Part shown: one piece after another, positions 44,749 through 52,433 of the stretch
Layout: every line of letters starts with the position of its first letter
How positions within the stretch are numbered: position 1 is the stretch's first letter
Assembly (NCBI RefSeq): GCF_006738645.1
Contig: NZ_AP019700.1
Location: 3,484,001-3,548,000, forward strand
DNA length: 64,000 nt
Direction: 5' to 3'
Source of the DNA: Stella humosa
GTDB lineage: Bacteria > Pseudomonadota > Alphaproteobacteria > ATCC43930 > Allostellaceae
The notes under the pieces: model-generated
Database searches by the model: none
Seen by the model: only the letters and a program-made list of their open reading frames with translations
What the model was told of the DNA's origin: nothing
Translations under genes and position numbers: made by a program

Positions 44749-45545
44749 GCGTGCCCCGCGATATCCAGGGCGTCGCCGCCATCGCCGAAATAGGCCCGCA
44801 CCACCTCGGGGTCGCGGCGCACGTCGGCGGGCGCGCCCTCGGCGATCTTCTCGCCATGGTCGAGCGCCATCACCCGGTCGGACAGCGCCACCACCAGGCC
44901 GATGTCATGCTCGATCATCACCACCGTCGTGCCGAAGCGGTCGCGGATGCGGCGGATGCTGGCGGCAATGTCCTGCTTCTCGGCGGCGTTCATGCCGGCC
45001 AGCGGCTCGTCGAGCAGCAGCAGCTTCGGCTCCATGGCGATCGCGCGCGCCAGCTCCACCTTCTTCTTCACGCCATAGGGCAGCGCCTCGACGTGGGCGT
45101 CTGCCACCCCCTCCAGGTCGAGGAAGGCGAGTGCGGCGCGCGCCGCCTCGCGGTGGCGCCGCGCCTCGGCGCGCACGAAGGGCCAGGCGAAGCCGCAGGA
45201 CAGCAGCCCCGCCCCCATCTTCTGGTGCCGGCCGACCAGGATGTTCTCCAGCACCGTCAGGTCGCCGAACAGGGCGACGTTCTGGAACGTCCGCGCGATG
45301 CCGCGGCCGGCCAGGCGGTGCCGCGGCTGGCGGCTGCCCTCCACGCCGAAATGATGCACGCGGCCGGCGCTCGCCCGGTAGGTGCCGCTGACGACGTTGA
45401 GGAGCGAGGTCTTGCCGGCGCCGTTGGGCCCGATGATGCCGAAGATCTCGCCCTGGCCGACGCGAAAGCCGACGCCGCGCAGCGCCTCGACCGCGCCGAA
45501 GCGCAGCGACAGCCCCTCGACAACGAGCGGATCGACCGCGGCCAT
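44745..45545 (-). CDS. livG: LivG-type ATPase
   Basis: A 266-residue ATPase with Walker A GPNGAGKTS, the LivG-specific long insert after ARTFQNVALFGDLTVLENIL, signature PYGVKKKVELARAIAMEP and Walker B LLLLDEPLAGMN. ATG 45545 shares one base with the hydrolase stop (TGATG); a GTG at 45548 directly before is an alternative. Confidence 0.93.
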   Translation of the reverse strand: MAAVDPLVVEGLSLRFGAVEALRGVGFRVGQGEIFGIIGPNGAGKTSLLNVVSGTYRASAGRVHHFGVEGSRQPRHRLAGRGIARTFQNVALFGDLTVLENILVGRHQKMGAGLLSCGFAWPFVRAEARRHREAARAALAFLDLEGVADAHVEALPYGVKKKVELARAIAMEPKLLLLDEPLAGMNAAEKQDIAASIRRIRDRFGTTVVMIEHDIGLVVALSDRVMALDHGEKIAEGAPADVRRDPEVVRAYFGDGGDALDIAGHA

Positions 45546-46291
45546 CACCGGGCGCCGGCCGCGGCGATGGCCTCCAGCGCGAAGGCCGTGTCGATCACCG
45601 GCGCGTAGGCGTCGTTGATCTGGGCCAGCGTCTGCTCATGCAGCGGGTGGGTGGTGCCGGTGGCGTCGCCGATGACGATCGGCACAAGCCCCAGTTCGCG
45701 CGCGCTGCGCGCGGCCATCTCGACGCACCAGTCCGTGTGGTAGCCGGTGATGACCAGCGTGCGGATGCCCCACTGGGCCAGCCAGCGCTCGATCGGCGTG
45801 CCGGCGAAGATGCTCCAGCCGGGATAGACCAGGCTGACGTCCGCGGGCTGGCGGATCGCCTCGACGTCGGCCACCAGTTCCGCCTCCCACGCCTTGCGGG
45901 CGGCATCGCCGCGATAAGCGCGGTTCCAGTGGGCGTACTGGGCGCGGTCGAGCACGCTGCCCGTCTCACGCTCGCCGACGAAGCGGTCGTAGCGCAGCCA
46001 CAGGAACTGGTTGCCGGGACGCCGGAGCGCGCCTGCCAGACGCAGCATGTTGGCCAGGCTGCCCCCCTGCTCGCGCGCACCCACCCAGATGCCCTCGCCC
46101 GCCAGCACGCCCTCGGGGTCGAGGATGCTGTTCTGTGCGTCGATGCTGACGAAAGCCAGCGGGCCACCCAGCAATGCCGGGAAGTCCAACTCCGCCCATT
46201 GTTCGTGAAGACCCAACGACGCGACCCCTTTGCGAATGGGCGCGGACGTTAGCGTCGGGTTGCGGACCGAGGAATCTAATTTGTCTATCAT
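45545..46291 (-). CDS. Isochorismatase-like cysteine hydrolase, first gene of the Liv operon
   Basis: A 248-residue hydrolase of the isochorismatase-like superfamily, which cleaves amides, ureides or vinyl ethers using an Asp-Lys-Cys triad. The Asp is D51 in VSIDAQNSIL and the nucleophile is C189 in GYHTDWCVEMAARSA. The usual lysine is not obvious; the segment LVYPGWSIFAGT has tyrosine where lysine is often found. It leads the Liv transporter operon with overlapping translation, so it probably acts on the imported compound. A divergent paralogue begins at 46412. Confidence 0.88.
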   Translation of the reverse strand: MIDKLDSSVRNPTLTSAPIRKGVASLGLHEQWAELDFPALLGGPLAFVSIDAQNSILDPEGVLAGEGIWVGAREQGGSLANMLRLAGALRRPGNQFLWLRYDRFVGERETGSVLDRAQYAHWNRAYRGDAARKAWEAELVADVEAIRQPADVSLVYPGWSIFAGTPIERWLAQWGIRTLVITGYHTDWCVEMAARSARELGLVPIVIGDATGTTHPLHEQTLAQINDAYAPVIDTAFALEAIAAAGAR

Positions 46292-46411
46292 TGGACCCTA
46301 GAATCCCTTTCCATCAGCTTGTCTATCGGCAGATGGGCTTTTTTCTAGTTGCCCATATCCGCCCGTTGGCGTCTACATGAAGGCTCCAGCATCCGGAGAA
46401 GGACGGCGACC
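46292..46411. promoter_or_regulatory. Divergent promoter region between two hydrolase paralogues
   Basis: This 120-base AT-richer gap separates the Liv operon from the second hydrolase. TTGTCTATC occurs at 46281-46289 and again at 46319-46327, a direct repeat with 38-base spacing that could be an operator. GGAGAAGGA at 46395-46403 is the ribosome site of the plus-strand gene. Confidence 0.45.
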
Positions 46412-47161
46412 ATGAGTGCAATTCATCTGCATCCCGACAGACACGTTGCAACGAGCCTGCCAAGTTCGCATGCGCAGTGGGCCAAACTCGACCTCGCCGA
46501 AACTTTGGCATACCCCTCGCTGCTGCTGGTCATTGGTCAATCGAACAGCATCCTGACACAGACTGGCGCCCAGGCGCACGAACGACTTTGGGAGCGCACG
46601 CGTCGCCCGGGCGGGACCCTGCCCAACACCCTGAAGCTCGTCGAGGCGACGCGCGCCGCCCGCCAGCGGGTGGCCTGGACGCGCTACGAGATCTTCCGCC
46701 AGGCCTATCCGCAGACGCTGGTCGACCGGGCGCAGTACGACCACTGGATGGCCGACAAGGCCGACTGGACCGACGCCGACCGCGAGCGCGACGCCGGCAC
46801 CGTCGACGACATCCAGGCCGTGCAGCAGCCGGAAGACGCGACCATCTTCTATTCGTCGCTGGGGAACGTGTTCCTGGGCACCATGCTGACACAGCACCTG
46901 GCGGCCTGGGGCGTGCGCACGATCCTGCTGGCGGGCTACCATCTCGACTGGTGCATCGAGCAGGCTGCCCGTACGGCGCGCGACATCGGTTTCAACCCGA
47001 TCGTCGTCGGCGATGCCACCGCCTGCGGCCGCGAAAGCGACGAGACGCCGACGCTGGAGCGCATCGACACCTTCTTCGCGCCGGTGATCTCGACCGCCCA
47101 GGCCTTGGCCTGCCTGGCCGAGGGCGCCAGCCGCCGCGACGCGCGCGGCTGGCCGGCCTGA
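46412..47161 (+). CDS. Isochorismatase-like protein lacking the catalytic aspartate (possible pseudoenzyme)
   Basis: A 249-residue paralogue of the divergent hydrolase, alignable over almost its full length (QWAKLDL, LDRAQY-like VDRAQYDHW, AAWGVRTILLAGYHLDWCIE, ARTARDIGFNPIVVGDAT). The nucleophile C181 is kept, but the catalytic aspartate is replaced by glycine: LVIGQSNSIL with G42 against SIDAQNSIL in the partner. The lysine region (IFYSSLGNVFLGT) is also altered. Loss of the Asp should abolish the normal mechanism, so it may bind ligand as a sensor, act as a partner subunit, or use another chemistry. Confidence 0.85.
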   Translation: MSAIHLHPDRHVATSLPSSHAQWAKLDLAETLAYPSLLLVIGQSNSILTQTGAQAHERLWERTRRPGGTLPNTLKLVEATRAARQRVAWTRYEIFRQAYPQTLVDRAQYDHWMADKADWTDADRERDAGTVDDIQAVQQPEDATIFYSSLGNVFLGTMLTQHLAAWGVRTILLAGYHLDWCIEQAARTARDIGFNPIVVGDATACGRESDETPTLERIDTFFAPVISTAQALACLAEGASRRDARGWPA

Positions 47162-47232
47162 ACGTCAACCGCAGGAAAATCGCGGGCAGCCGGCAAGTAT
47201 TTCTGCCTCTCGCTGTCCCGGGGGCCTGACCA

Positions 47233-47266
47233 CCATCCCGGTCGACGGAAGATCGACCAGGGATGG
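47233..47266 (+). terminator. Hairpin after the second hydrolase gene
   Basis: CCATCCCGGTCGA (from 47233) pairs with TCGACC-A-GGGATGG (to 47266), a 13-bp stem with one bulged A and a 7-base loop. It lies 72 bases after the plus-strand stop and has no U-tract. Confidence 0.5.
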
Positions 47267-47295
47267 GTCGCCCGCATCGTCCACTGTTCCGGGCC

Positions 47296-47327
47296 CGGGT
47301 GCGACTTCGACCGGGTGCGACTTCGAC
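47296..47327. repeat. Tandem 16-bp repeat, two copies
   Basis: CGGGTGCGACTTCGAC occurs twice in perfect tandem at 47296-47311 and 47312-47327, between two hairpins in the 255-base gap 47162-47416. No gene is seen in the gap. A slippage duplication is likely. Confidence 0.85.
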
Positions 47328-47379
47328 CGAGGGCGCGAACCGCCGATGCAGGTGCCGCTCGAGCGCGGCACGTGCCGGC

Positions 47380-47409
47380 GGCGCGGATCGGTGCCGACCG
47401 ATCCGCGCC
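47380..47409. terminator. Strong perfect hairpin at the end of metY
   Basis: GGCGCGGATCGGT (47380-47392) and ACCGATCCGCGCC (47397-47409) form a perfect 13-bp stem with a GCCG tetraloop, 7 bases past the metY stop. It can stop transcription from either side; no U-tract is present. Confidence 0.7.
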
Positions 47410-47416
47410 GTAGCCG

Positions 47417-48727
47417 CTATTTCCGGTCGGGCGCCGTCCGATCAAGGGCCTGGCGCAGGTCGGCGATGATGTCGGCGGCATGCTCGATGCCGATCGACAG
47501 GCGGACATAGCCCGGCGTCACGCCGCTCGCGAGCTGGTCCTCCACCGTGAGCTGCGAGTGGGTCGTCGTCGCCGGGTGGATCGCCAGCGACCGGACATCG
47601 CCGATGTTGGCGACGTGGTAGAGCAGCTCCAGCGCGTCGATGAACTGCCGCCCGGCATCGACGCCGCCCTTCAGCTCGAAGCCGACCAGCGCGCCGTAGC
47701 CACCCTGCAGATAGCTCTCCGCCCGGCGGCGCTGCTCACCGCTCTGCAGGCCGGGGAAGATCACGCGCTCCACCGCCGGGTGGTCCTGCAGGAAATTCGC
47801 CACCTCGATCGCATTGGCATTCTGCTGACGCAGGCGCAGCGGCAGCGTCTCCAGGCCCTGGATAAGCTGGAACGCGCTGAAGGGGGAGATCGCCGCCCCG
47901 ATGTCGCGCAGCAGCTTGGTGCGGATGCGCAGGATATAGGCGATCGGGCCATGAGCCTTGGCCGCCTCGGTCCAGATCGCGCCGTGGTAGCTCTCGTCCG
48001 GTTGGGTCAGCAGCGGGAACCGTTCGGCATGCTCTTCCCACGGGAAGTTGCCGCCATCGACGATCACACCGCCGATGGTGGTGCCGTGGCCGCCGATATA
48101 CTTGGTCGCCGAATGGACGACGACGGCCGCGCCATGGTCGAGCGGGCGGGCGATCAGGGGTGCGGCCGTGTTGTCGACCACCAGCGGCACGCCGAGCGAG
48201 CGACCGATGTCGGCGACCTCGCGGATCGGGAAGACCTGGAGCTTCGGGTTCGGCAGGGTCTCTGCATAGTAGGCCTTGGTGCGGGCGTCGGTCGCCCGGC
48301 GGAAGCTCTCGGGATCGGCCGGGTCGACGAAGCGCGCCTCGATGCCGAACTGCTTCAGGCTTGAGGCGAACAGCGCCCAGGTGCCGCCGTAGAGGTCGGT
48401 CGAGGTGACGATGTTGTCGCCGCTGCTAGCGAGGTTGAGGACCGAATAGGCCGATGCCGCCTGCCCCGAGGCGACGGCCAGGGCTGCCACCCCGCCTTCG
48501 AGTGCCGCGATGCGCTGCTCGAACGCATCCTGGGTCGGGTTCGAGACGCGGGTGTAGATGTGCCCCAACTCCTCCAGCGCGAACAGACGCTGGGCGTGGC
48601 CGGTGTCCTGGAACTGGTAGGACGTGGTCTGGTAGATCGGCACCGCGACCGAACCGGTGGCGGGGTCCGCGCGGTAGGTGCCGCCATGCAGGGCCAGGGT
48701 CTCCGGCCGGGTATAGGTGGTGGGCAT
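47417..48727 (-). CDS. metY: O-acetylhomoserine sulfhydrylase (MetY-type PLP enzyme)
   Basis: A 436-residue PLP enzyme that makes homocysteine from O-acetylhomoserine and sulfide. The start TRPETLALHGGTYRADPATG, the YTRVSNPTQDAFEQR segment, DNTAAPLIARPLDHGA and the PLP-lysine motif VVHSATKYIGGHGT match MetY, as does the long 430-residue size compared with ~390 for cystathionine synthases. ATG 48727 has GGAG upstream. It follows a 2-oxoglutarate oxygenase gene by 14 bases, and a decayed cysH fragment lies upstream, so the locus seems linked to sulfur assimilation. Confidence 0.93.
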   Translation of the reverse strand: MPTTYTRPETLALHGGTYRADPATGSVAVPIYQTTSYQFQDTGHAQRLFALEELGHIYTRVSNPTQDAFEQRIAALEGGVAALAVASGQAASAYSVLNLASSGDNIVTSTDLYGGTWALFASSLKQFGIEARFVDPADPESFRRATDARTKAYYAETLPNPKLQVFPIREVADIGRSLGVPLVVDNTAAPLIARPLDHGAAVVVHSATKYIGGHGTTIGGVIVDGGNFPWEEHAERFPLLTQPDESYHGAIWTEAAKAHGPIAYILRIRTKLLRDIGAAISPFSAFQLIQGLETLPLRLRQQNANAIEVANFLQDHPAVERVIFPGLQSGEQRRRAESYLQGGYGALVGFELKGGVDAGRQFIDALELLYHVANIGDVRSLAIHPATTTHSQLTVEDQLASGVTPGYVRLSIGIEHAADIIADLRQALDRTAPDRK

Positions 48728-48741
48728 CGGCTGCTCCTTGC

Positions 48742-49800
48742 TCAATAGGCGGATGCGAGGGCCTGCGGCCTCGTCAGCTCGCCCGCGTCGAGAATATCCG
48801 CATAGTGGCGGCGCGCCACGTCGGGATGGGAGCGCAGTCGCCCCTTCAGGTAGTTGCGCCCGACCTCGCGGAAGATCGGGTTGGAGGGATCGCGGGTGAC
48901 GCCGCGGGCCCGCGCCGCCAGGGCCGGCGGCAGGTCGAGCACCGGGATCTCGGCATCGAGCCGGGCGCCCAGGAATAGCGCGGCCGACAGGCGGTCGACG
49001 CCAGCCGGCGGCGTGATCACCTGGTGCACGTTGGCGCGCAGGTAGCCATTCGAGGCCAGTTCCAGCAACTCGCCGACATTGACGATCAGCGCGCCCGGCA
49101 GCGGGTCGGCATCCAGCCATTCCCCGTCCACCTCGACCTGCAGGCCGCGCTGGCTCCCTTGCACGAGGATGGTGACGAAGCCGCTGTCCTTGTGCGGCCC
49201 GACGCCCTGGTCGCTGCCGGCGGCGTCGCGTCCGGGATAGCGGATGATCTTGACCAGTTGGTTGGGATGCTCGGCATAGACCGGCTCGAAGACGTCCTCG
49301 GGCTGGCCGAGGGCGGCGGCGAAGGCGCGGATGACGCGGATCGCGAGCTGGGTGGCTTCGCCCTGCCAGCGCAGCAGGACATCGCGCAATTCCGGCTGGG
49401 CTTCCGGCCACTGGTTCGGCCCTTGCAGGCGCCGCCAGGCCGGGGTGTCCGCATCGCGCGGCAGGGCCGGCCGCTCGGCGCCGACATCGAGCTGCTCGCG
49501 CCAGTCCGGCAGGCCGCGCGTATGTTCCCGCCCGGCCCGGGTATAGCCGCGGAAATGCGGGGAGTTGACCATCTCGATGGCGAGCTTGTCGGCGTCCGGC
49601 AGCGAGAAGAAACGGCGCGAGGCGGCGAAGAACTCGTCGATGAAGGCCGGGTCGATGCCGTGGCCGACGACGTAGAAGAAGCCGAACCGGTGCGCCTGCT
49701 CCGTCAGCGCGGACAGGAAATCCGCCCGCTCCGCGCCGCCGGCCTCGAAACGCCGCAGGTCGAGCACCGGAAGATTGGTGGCCTCGGGAGGCGACCCCAT
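48742..49800 (-). CDS. 2-oxoglutarate/Fe(II) oxygenase, isopenicillin-N-synthase family
   Basis: A 352-residue non-heme iron oxygenase. It has the DIOX_N domain (LPVLDLRRFEAG, HRFGFFYVVGHGID) and the catalytic domain with iron ligands in GPHKDSGFVTIL (HxD) and ANVHQVITP, plus the 2-oxoglutarate RxS motif in DRLSAALFLG. Related enzymes hydroxylate diverse small molecules; the substrate here is unknown. GAGGG lies before ATG 49800. It is first in a two-gene unit with metY, which suggests a link to sulfur compounds. Confidence 0.9.
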   Translation of the reverse strand: MGSPPEATNLPVLDLRRFEAGGAERADFLSALTEQAHRFGFFYVVGHGIDPAFIDEFFAASRRFFSLPDADKLAIEMVNSPHFRGYTRAGREHTRGLPDWREQLDVGAERPALPRDADTPAWRRLQGPNQWPEAQPELRDVLLRWQGEATQLAIRVIRAFAAALGQPEDVFEPVYAEHPNQLVKIIRYPGRDAAGSDQGVGPHKDSGFVTILVQGSQRGLQVEVDGEWLDADPLPGALIVNVGELLELASNGYLRANVHQVITPPAGVDRLSAALFLGARLDAEIPVLDLPPALAARARGVTRDPSNPIFREVGRNYLKGRLRSHPDVARRHYADILDAGELTRPQALASAY

Positions 49801-49881
49801 GGAACCCTCATCACTTGATTGAAGCGGCGAAGATGGGTTTCCCGAATTCCCCTGTAAAACGAGCTTTTCTCCGCACTGGAC

Positions 49882-50097
49882 TTAGAAATTCTTGTGCCTG
49901 GGGCACGCTAACGGGCGCGCGGGGACGGCCGGCAGATGAATGCAGCCCTCGCTCTTCCCCTGGCCGCGCCAGCGGCCGGCGCGTGCCTCTTCCCGCGGTG
50001 CTACGCGGTCGGTGTAGAGCATGCAGCCGATCGAGCGATAGCCTTCGGCGACCATCGGATGCTCGGGCCGGCCATGCAAGGCTATGCGCCCCGACAT
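49882..50097 (-). pseudogene. Decayed C-terminal fragment of a CysH-type APS/PAPS reductase
   Basis: The 335-base gap 49801-50135 between the oxygenase and alcohol dehydrogenase genes holds a 71-codon frame resembling only the CysH C-terminus. HPMVAEGYRSIGCMLYTDRV and ARAGRWRGQGKSEGCIH match the family pattern GYxSIGCxPCT...RAGRW...K-ECG-H. The first cysteine pair is broken (CMLYT) and the catalytic ECGxH has become EGCIH. The N-terminal nucleotide-binding part is missing and no ribosome site precedes the ATG at 50097. It appears to be a relic of a sulfate-assimilation gene. The rest of the gap shows no gene. Confidence 0.6.
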
Positions 50098-50135
50098 TGC
50101 CCGGTCGCCCGGGCCGCCCCGGCCCCTGCCTCGCC

Positions 50136-51191
50136 TCACCCCATCGTCGCAGCCGCGCCGGCGGCGCCGAGATCGAGCACCATGCGCCCTTCGATCCGGC
50201 CGGCCTTCAGATCGGCGAAGATCGCGTTGATATCCTCGAGCGGCGCCGTGCGAATCTCGGCCCGCACCAAGCCCTCGGCGGCGAAGGCGATCGCCTCGTC
50301 CAGGTCGCGACGGGTGCCGACGATGGAGCCGCGCACGGTGATGCGCTTCAGGACGATCTCGAAGATCGGCGCGGCGAACTGCCCGGGCGGCAACCCGACC
50401 AAGCTGACCGTGCCCTTGCGCCGCACCATCTCCAGCGACTGGGCAAAGGCCGCGGGCGACACCGCGGTCACCAGGATGCCGTGTGCGCCGCCGTTGGTAG
50501 CCTTGAGCACGTCGGCGGTGGCGTCGGGCGAGCGGGCATCGACGGCGACGTCGGCGCCGGCCCTGAGCGCCAGTTCCAGCTTGGCCGGCGCCACGTCGAG
50601 CGCGACGACGTGCAGCCCCATCGCCTTGGCGTACTGGATCGCGACATGGCCCAGGCCGCCCACGCCCGAGATCGCCACCCATTCACCCGGCCGCGCCTCC
50701 GTCTCCTTCAAACCTTTGTAGGAGGTGACGCCGGCACAGAGGATGGGCGCGATCCGAGCCAGGTCGAGGCCGGCCGGGATGCGCGCCACGAACGGGGCCG
50801 CGGCGATCACATACTCCGCGAAGCCGCCATCGCAGCTATAGCCGGTATTGTGCTGGTGGCCGCACAGAGTCTCCCACCCCGTCTGGCAGTATTCGCAGGC
50901 AAGGCAAGCATCGTGCAGCCACGCCACGCCGACGGTATCGCCCTCCTTGAGCCCGGTCACGCCCGCGCCCAGCGCGGCGACGATGCCCGCCACCTCGTGC
51001 CCGGGAATGAATGGCGGCTTCGGCCGGATCGGCCAATCCCCATCGGCCGCGTGCAGGTCGGTGTGGCACACGCCGCAGGCGACCACCCGGACCAGCACCT
51101 CTCCCGGCCCTGGCTCCGGAACACCGACCTCGCGGATATCGAGCGGCTGGCCGAATGCGTGCACGACCGCGGCCTTCATCGTCCTTGCCAT
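50136..51191 (-). CDS. adhP: Zinc-dependent alcohol dehydrogenase, AdhP type
   Basis: A 351-residue medium-chain dehydrogenase that interconverts ethanol or other primary alcohols and aldehydes with NAD. Catalytic zinc ligands lie in CGVCHTDLHAADGDW and GHEVAGIV, structural zinc cysteines in CLACEYCQTGWETLC, and the NAD site in ISGVGGLGHVAIQYAKAMG. All ligands are kept. An FNR-like palindrome lies 54 bases upstream of the start at 51191, so low-oxygen control is possible. Confidence 0.93.
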   Translation of the reverse strand: MARTMKAAVVHAFGQPLDIREVGVPEPGPGEVLVRVVACGVCHTDLHAADGDWPIRPKPPFIPGHEVAGIVAALGAGVTGLKEGDTVGVAWLHDACLACEYCQTGWETLCGHQHNTGYSCDGGFAEYVIAAAPFVARIPAGLDLARIAPILCAGVTSYKGLKETEARPGEWVAISGVGGLGHVAIQYAKAMGLHVVALDVAPAKLELALRAGADVAVDARSPDATADVLKATNGGAHGILVTAVSPAAFAQSLEMVRRKGTVSLVGLPPGQFAAPIFEIVLKRITVRGSIVGTRRDLDEAIAFAAEGLVRAEIRTAPLEDINAIFADLKAGRIEGRMVLDLGAAGAAATMG

Positions 51192-51244
51192 GACTTCGTC
51201 TCCTATCGTTGCCGCCAGGGTAGCGGCCGCGATCGGAGCCGACG

Positions 51245-51258
51245 TTGAGCGAGATCAA
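51245..51258. promoter_or_regulatory. FNR-like palindrome upstream of adhP
   Basis: TTGAGCGAGATCAA has the TTGA-N6-TCAA core of FNR/FixK sites with one mismatch to TTGAT-N4-ATCAA. Its centre is about 60 bases before the adhP ATG on the minus strand. The remainder of 51192-51366 shows no gene I can support. Confidence 0.45.
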
Positions 51259-51366
51259 CGCCGGGCGGGTGGCCTGCGGCACGCACGTGCTGGTCCGGCC
51301 GCAGCCGATCAAGGTGTTCGGGTTTCCCGGCGAGCGCGCCCACGTCGAGCGCGTCCGCCTTCGCTC

Positions 51367-52206
51367 TCAGTCGAAAAGGTCCGGTTCTTCGGCCGTGACC
51401 ATGTCCCAGTAGGGCTGGAAGGCGAAGAAGTTGCCGATCTCGTTGCCGACCTGCGCTGCCGTGTGCCGGGCGACCGCGTCCGGCATCGGCCGGGTCGGGC
51501 CGGCGGCCTGGGCCAGGAGCTGGACCTGGCAGGCGTTCTCCAGCGCGAGATAGCGCCAGACCGCCGCTTCGACCGAACGGCCGACCGTGAGGATGCCGTG
51601 ATTCTGCAGGATCACCGCCTTGCGGGGCCCGAGCGCGGTCGCGATCTTCTCGCCCTCGCTCGTGTCGAGCACCACGCCCGAGAACTCCTCGAACACCGCG
51701 TGGTCCTCGAAGAAGGCGGCCGAATCCTGGGTCAGCGGCTCCAGCGGGCGGCCCAGGGCCGACCAGGCCTTGCCGTAGAGCGAGTGCGAATGGGCCGCCG
51801 CGACGACATCCGGCCGCGCCTTGTGCAGCTCGGAATGGATGGCGAAGGCTGCCTGGTTGAGCCGCGCCTTGGCCCGGGCCGGCGGCAGCACGATCTCCCC
51901 GCGGTCACTGACCAGCATCAGGTCCGACACGGTGATGCGGCTGAAATGCACACCGAAGGGATTGACCCAGAAATGGTCGGTCCATTCCGGATCGCGGGCG
52001 GTGATGTGGCCGGCACCACCCATCTCGAAGCCGTGGCGCGCGAAGAGCCGATACCCCGCCGCCAGACGCTGCTTGCGATAGAGCCGCTCCAGCTCGACCG
52101 TCCGCTGAACCGGCAGTTCGTCAGAACCCGGTGCCGGGAACGTCGTCTCGATCTTTTGCGCGTGCGCCTCGATGGCGGGGCGCTCGGTGCGCAGGGCTAC
52201 GGCCAT
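51367..52206 (-). CDS. Class II aldolase/adducin-family protein
   Basis: A 279-residue member of the class II aldolase family (fuculose-phosphate aldolase fold). Metal-binding histidines appear in AAAHSHSLYGKAWSALG and in LQNHGILTVG, and the start YRLFARHGFEMGGAGHITAR is typical of the ~270-residue family members that act as aldolases or decarboxylases on hydroxy acids. ATG 52206 follows AGGA. The substrate cannot be named. No kinase or isomerase partner is adjacent. Confidence 0.88.
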   Translation of the reverse strand: MAVALRTERPAIEAHAQKIETTFPAPGSDELPVQRTVELERLYRKQRLAAGYRLFARHGFEMGGAGHITARDPEWTDHFWVNPFGVHFSRITVSDLMLVSDRGEIVLPPARAKARLNQAAFAIHSELHKARPDVVAAAHSHSLYGKAWSALGRPLEPLTQDSAAFFEDHAVFEEFSGVVLDTSEGEKIATALGPRKAVILQNHGILTVGRSVEAAVWRYLALENACQVQLLAQAAGPTRPMPDAVARHTAAQVGNEIGNFFAFQPYWDMVTAEEPDLFD

Positions 52207-52364
52207 GACGAAATCCTTCGGGCAGATGGGAGGGCGACGGCACAATCGGCCGCATCGCCCTACCCTGCCCGCCGACCGCAGCGTCGGCAATCGAGATATT
52301 GTCTTCTTGTCCGTGAATTACTTTGGCGCAGCCAGTCGATACTGCCGATATTTTACGCATCACC

Positions 52365-52396
52365 GTGGAATACTGCTCAGCAGACAGCCATTCCAC
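52365..52396 (-). terminator. Hairpin after the SsuA-like gene
   Basis: GTGGAAT (52365-52371) and ATTCCAC (52390-52396) form a perfect 7-bp stem; the 18-base loop contains a nested CTGCT/AGCAG pair. It lies 38 bases past the stop of the minus-strand gene at 52434, in the 227-base gap 52207-52433, which has no recognisable gene. Confidence 0.4.
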
Positions 52397-52433
52397 ATTT
52401 CCGGCACGCCAACCGACGGCCCCCGGGTGCCGT

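Noticed and set aside
49815-49828. TTGATTGAAGCGGC as an FNR box before the 2OG oxygenase
   Set aside because: Only the left half site matches; the right half lacks ATCAA.
51245-51409. Plus-strand frame starting TTG at 51245, about 54 codons
   Set aside because: No ribosome site, no recognisable family, and it runs antisense into the aldolase gene end.
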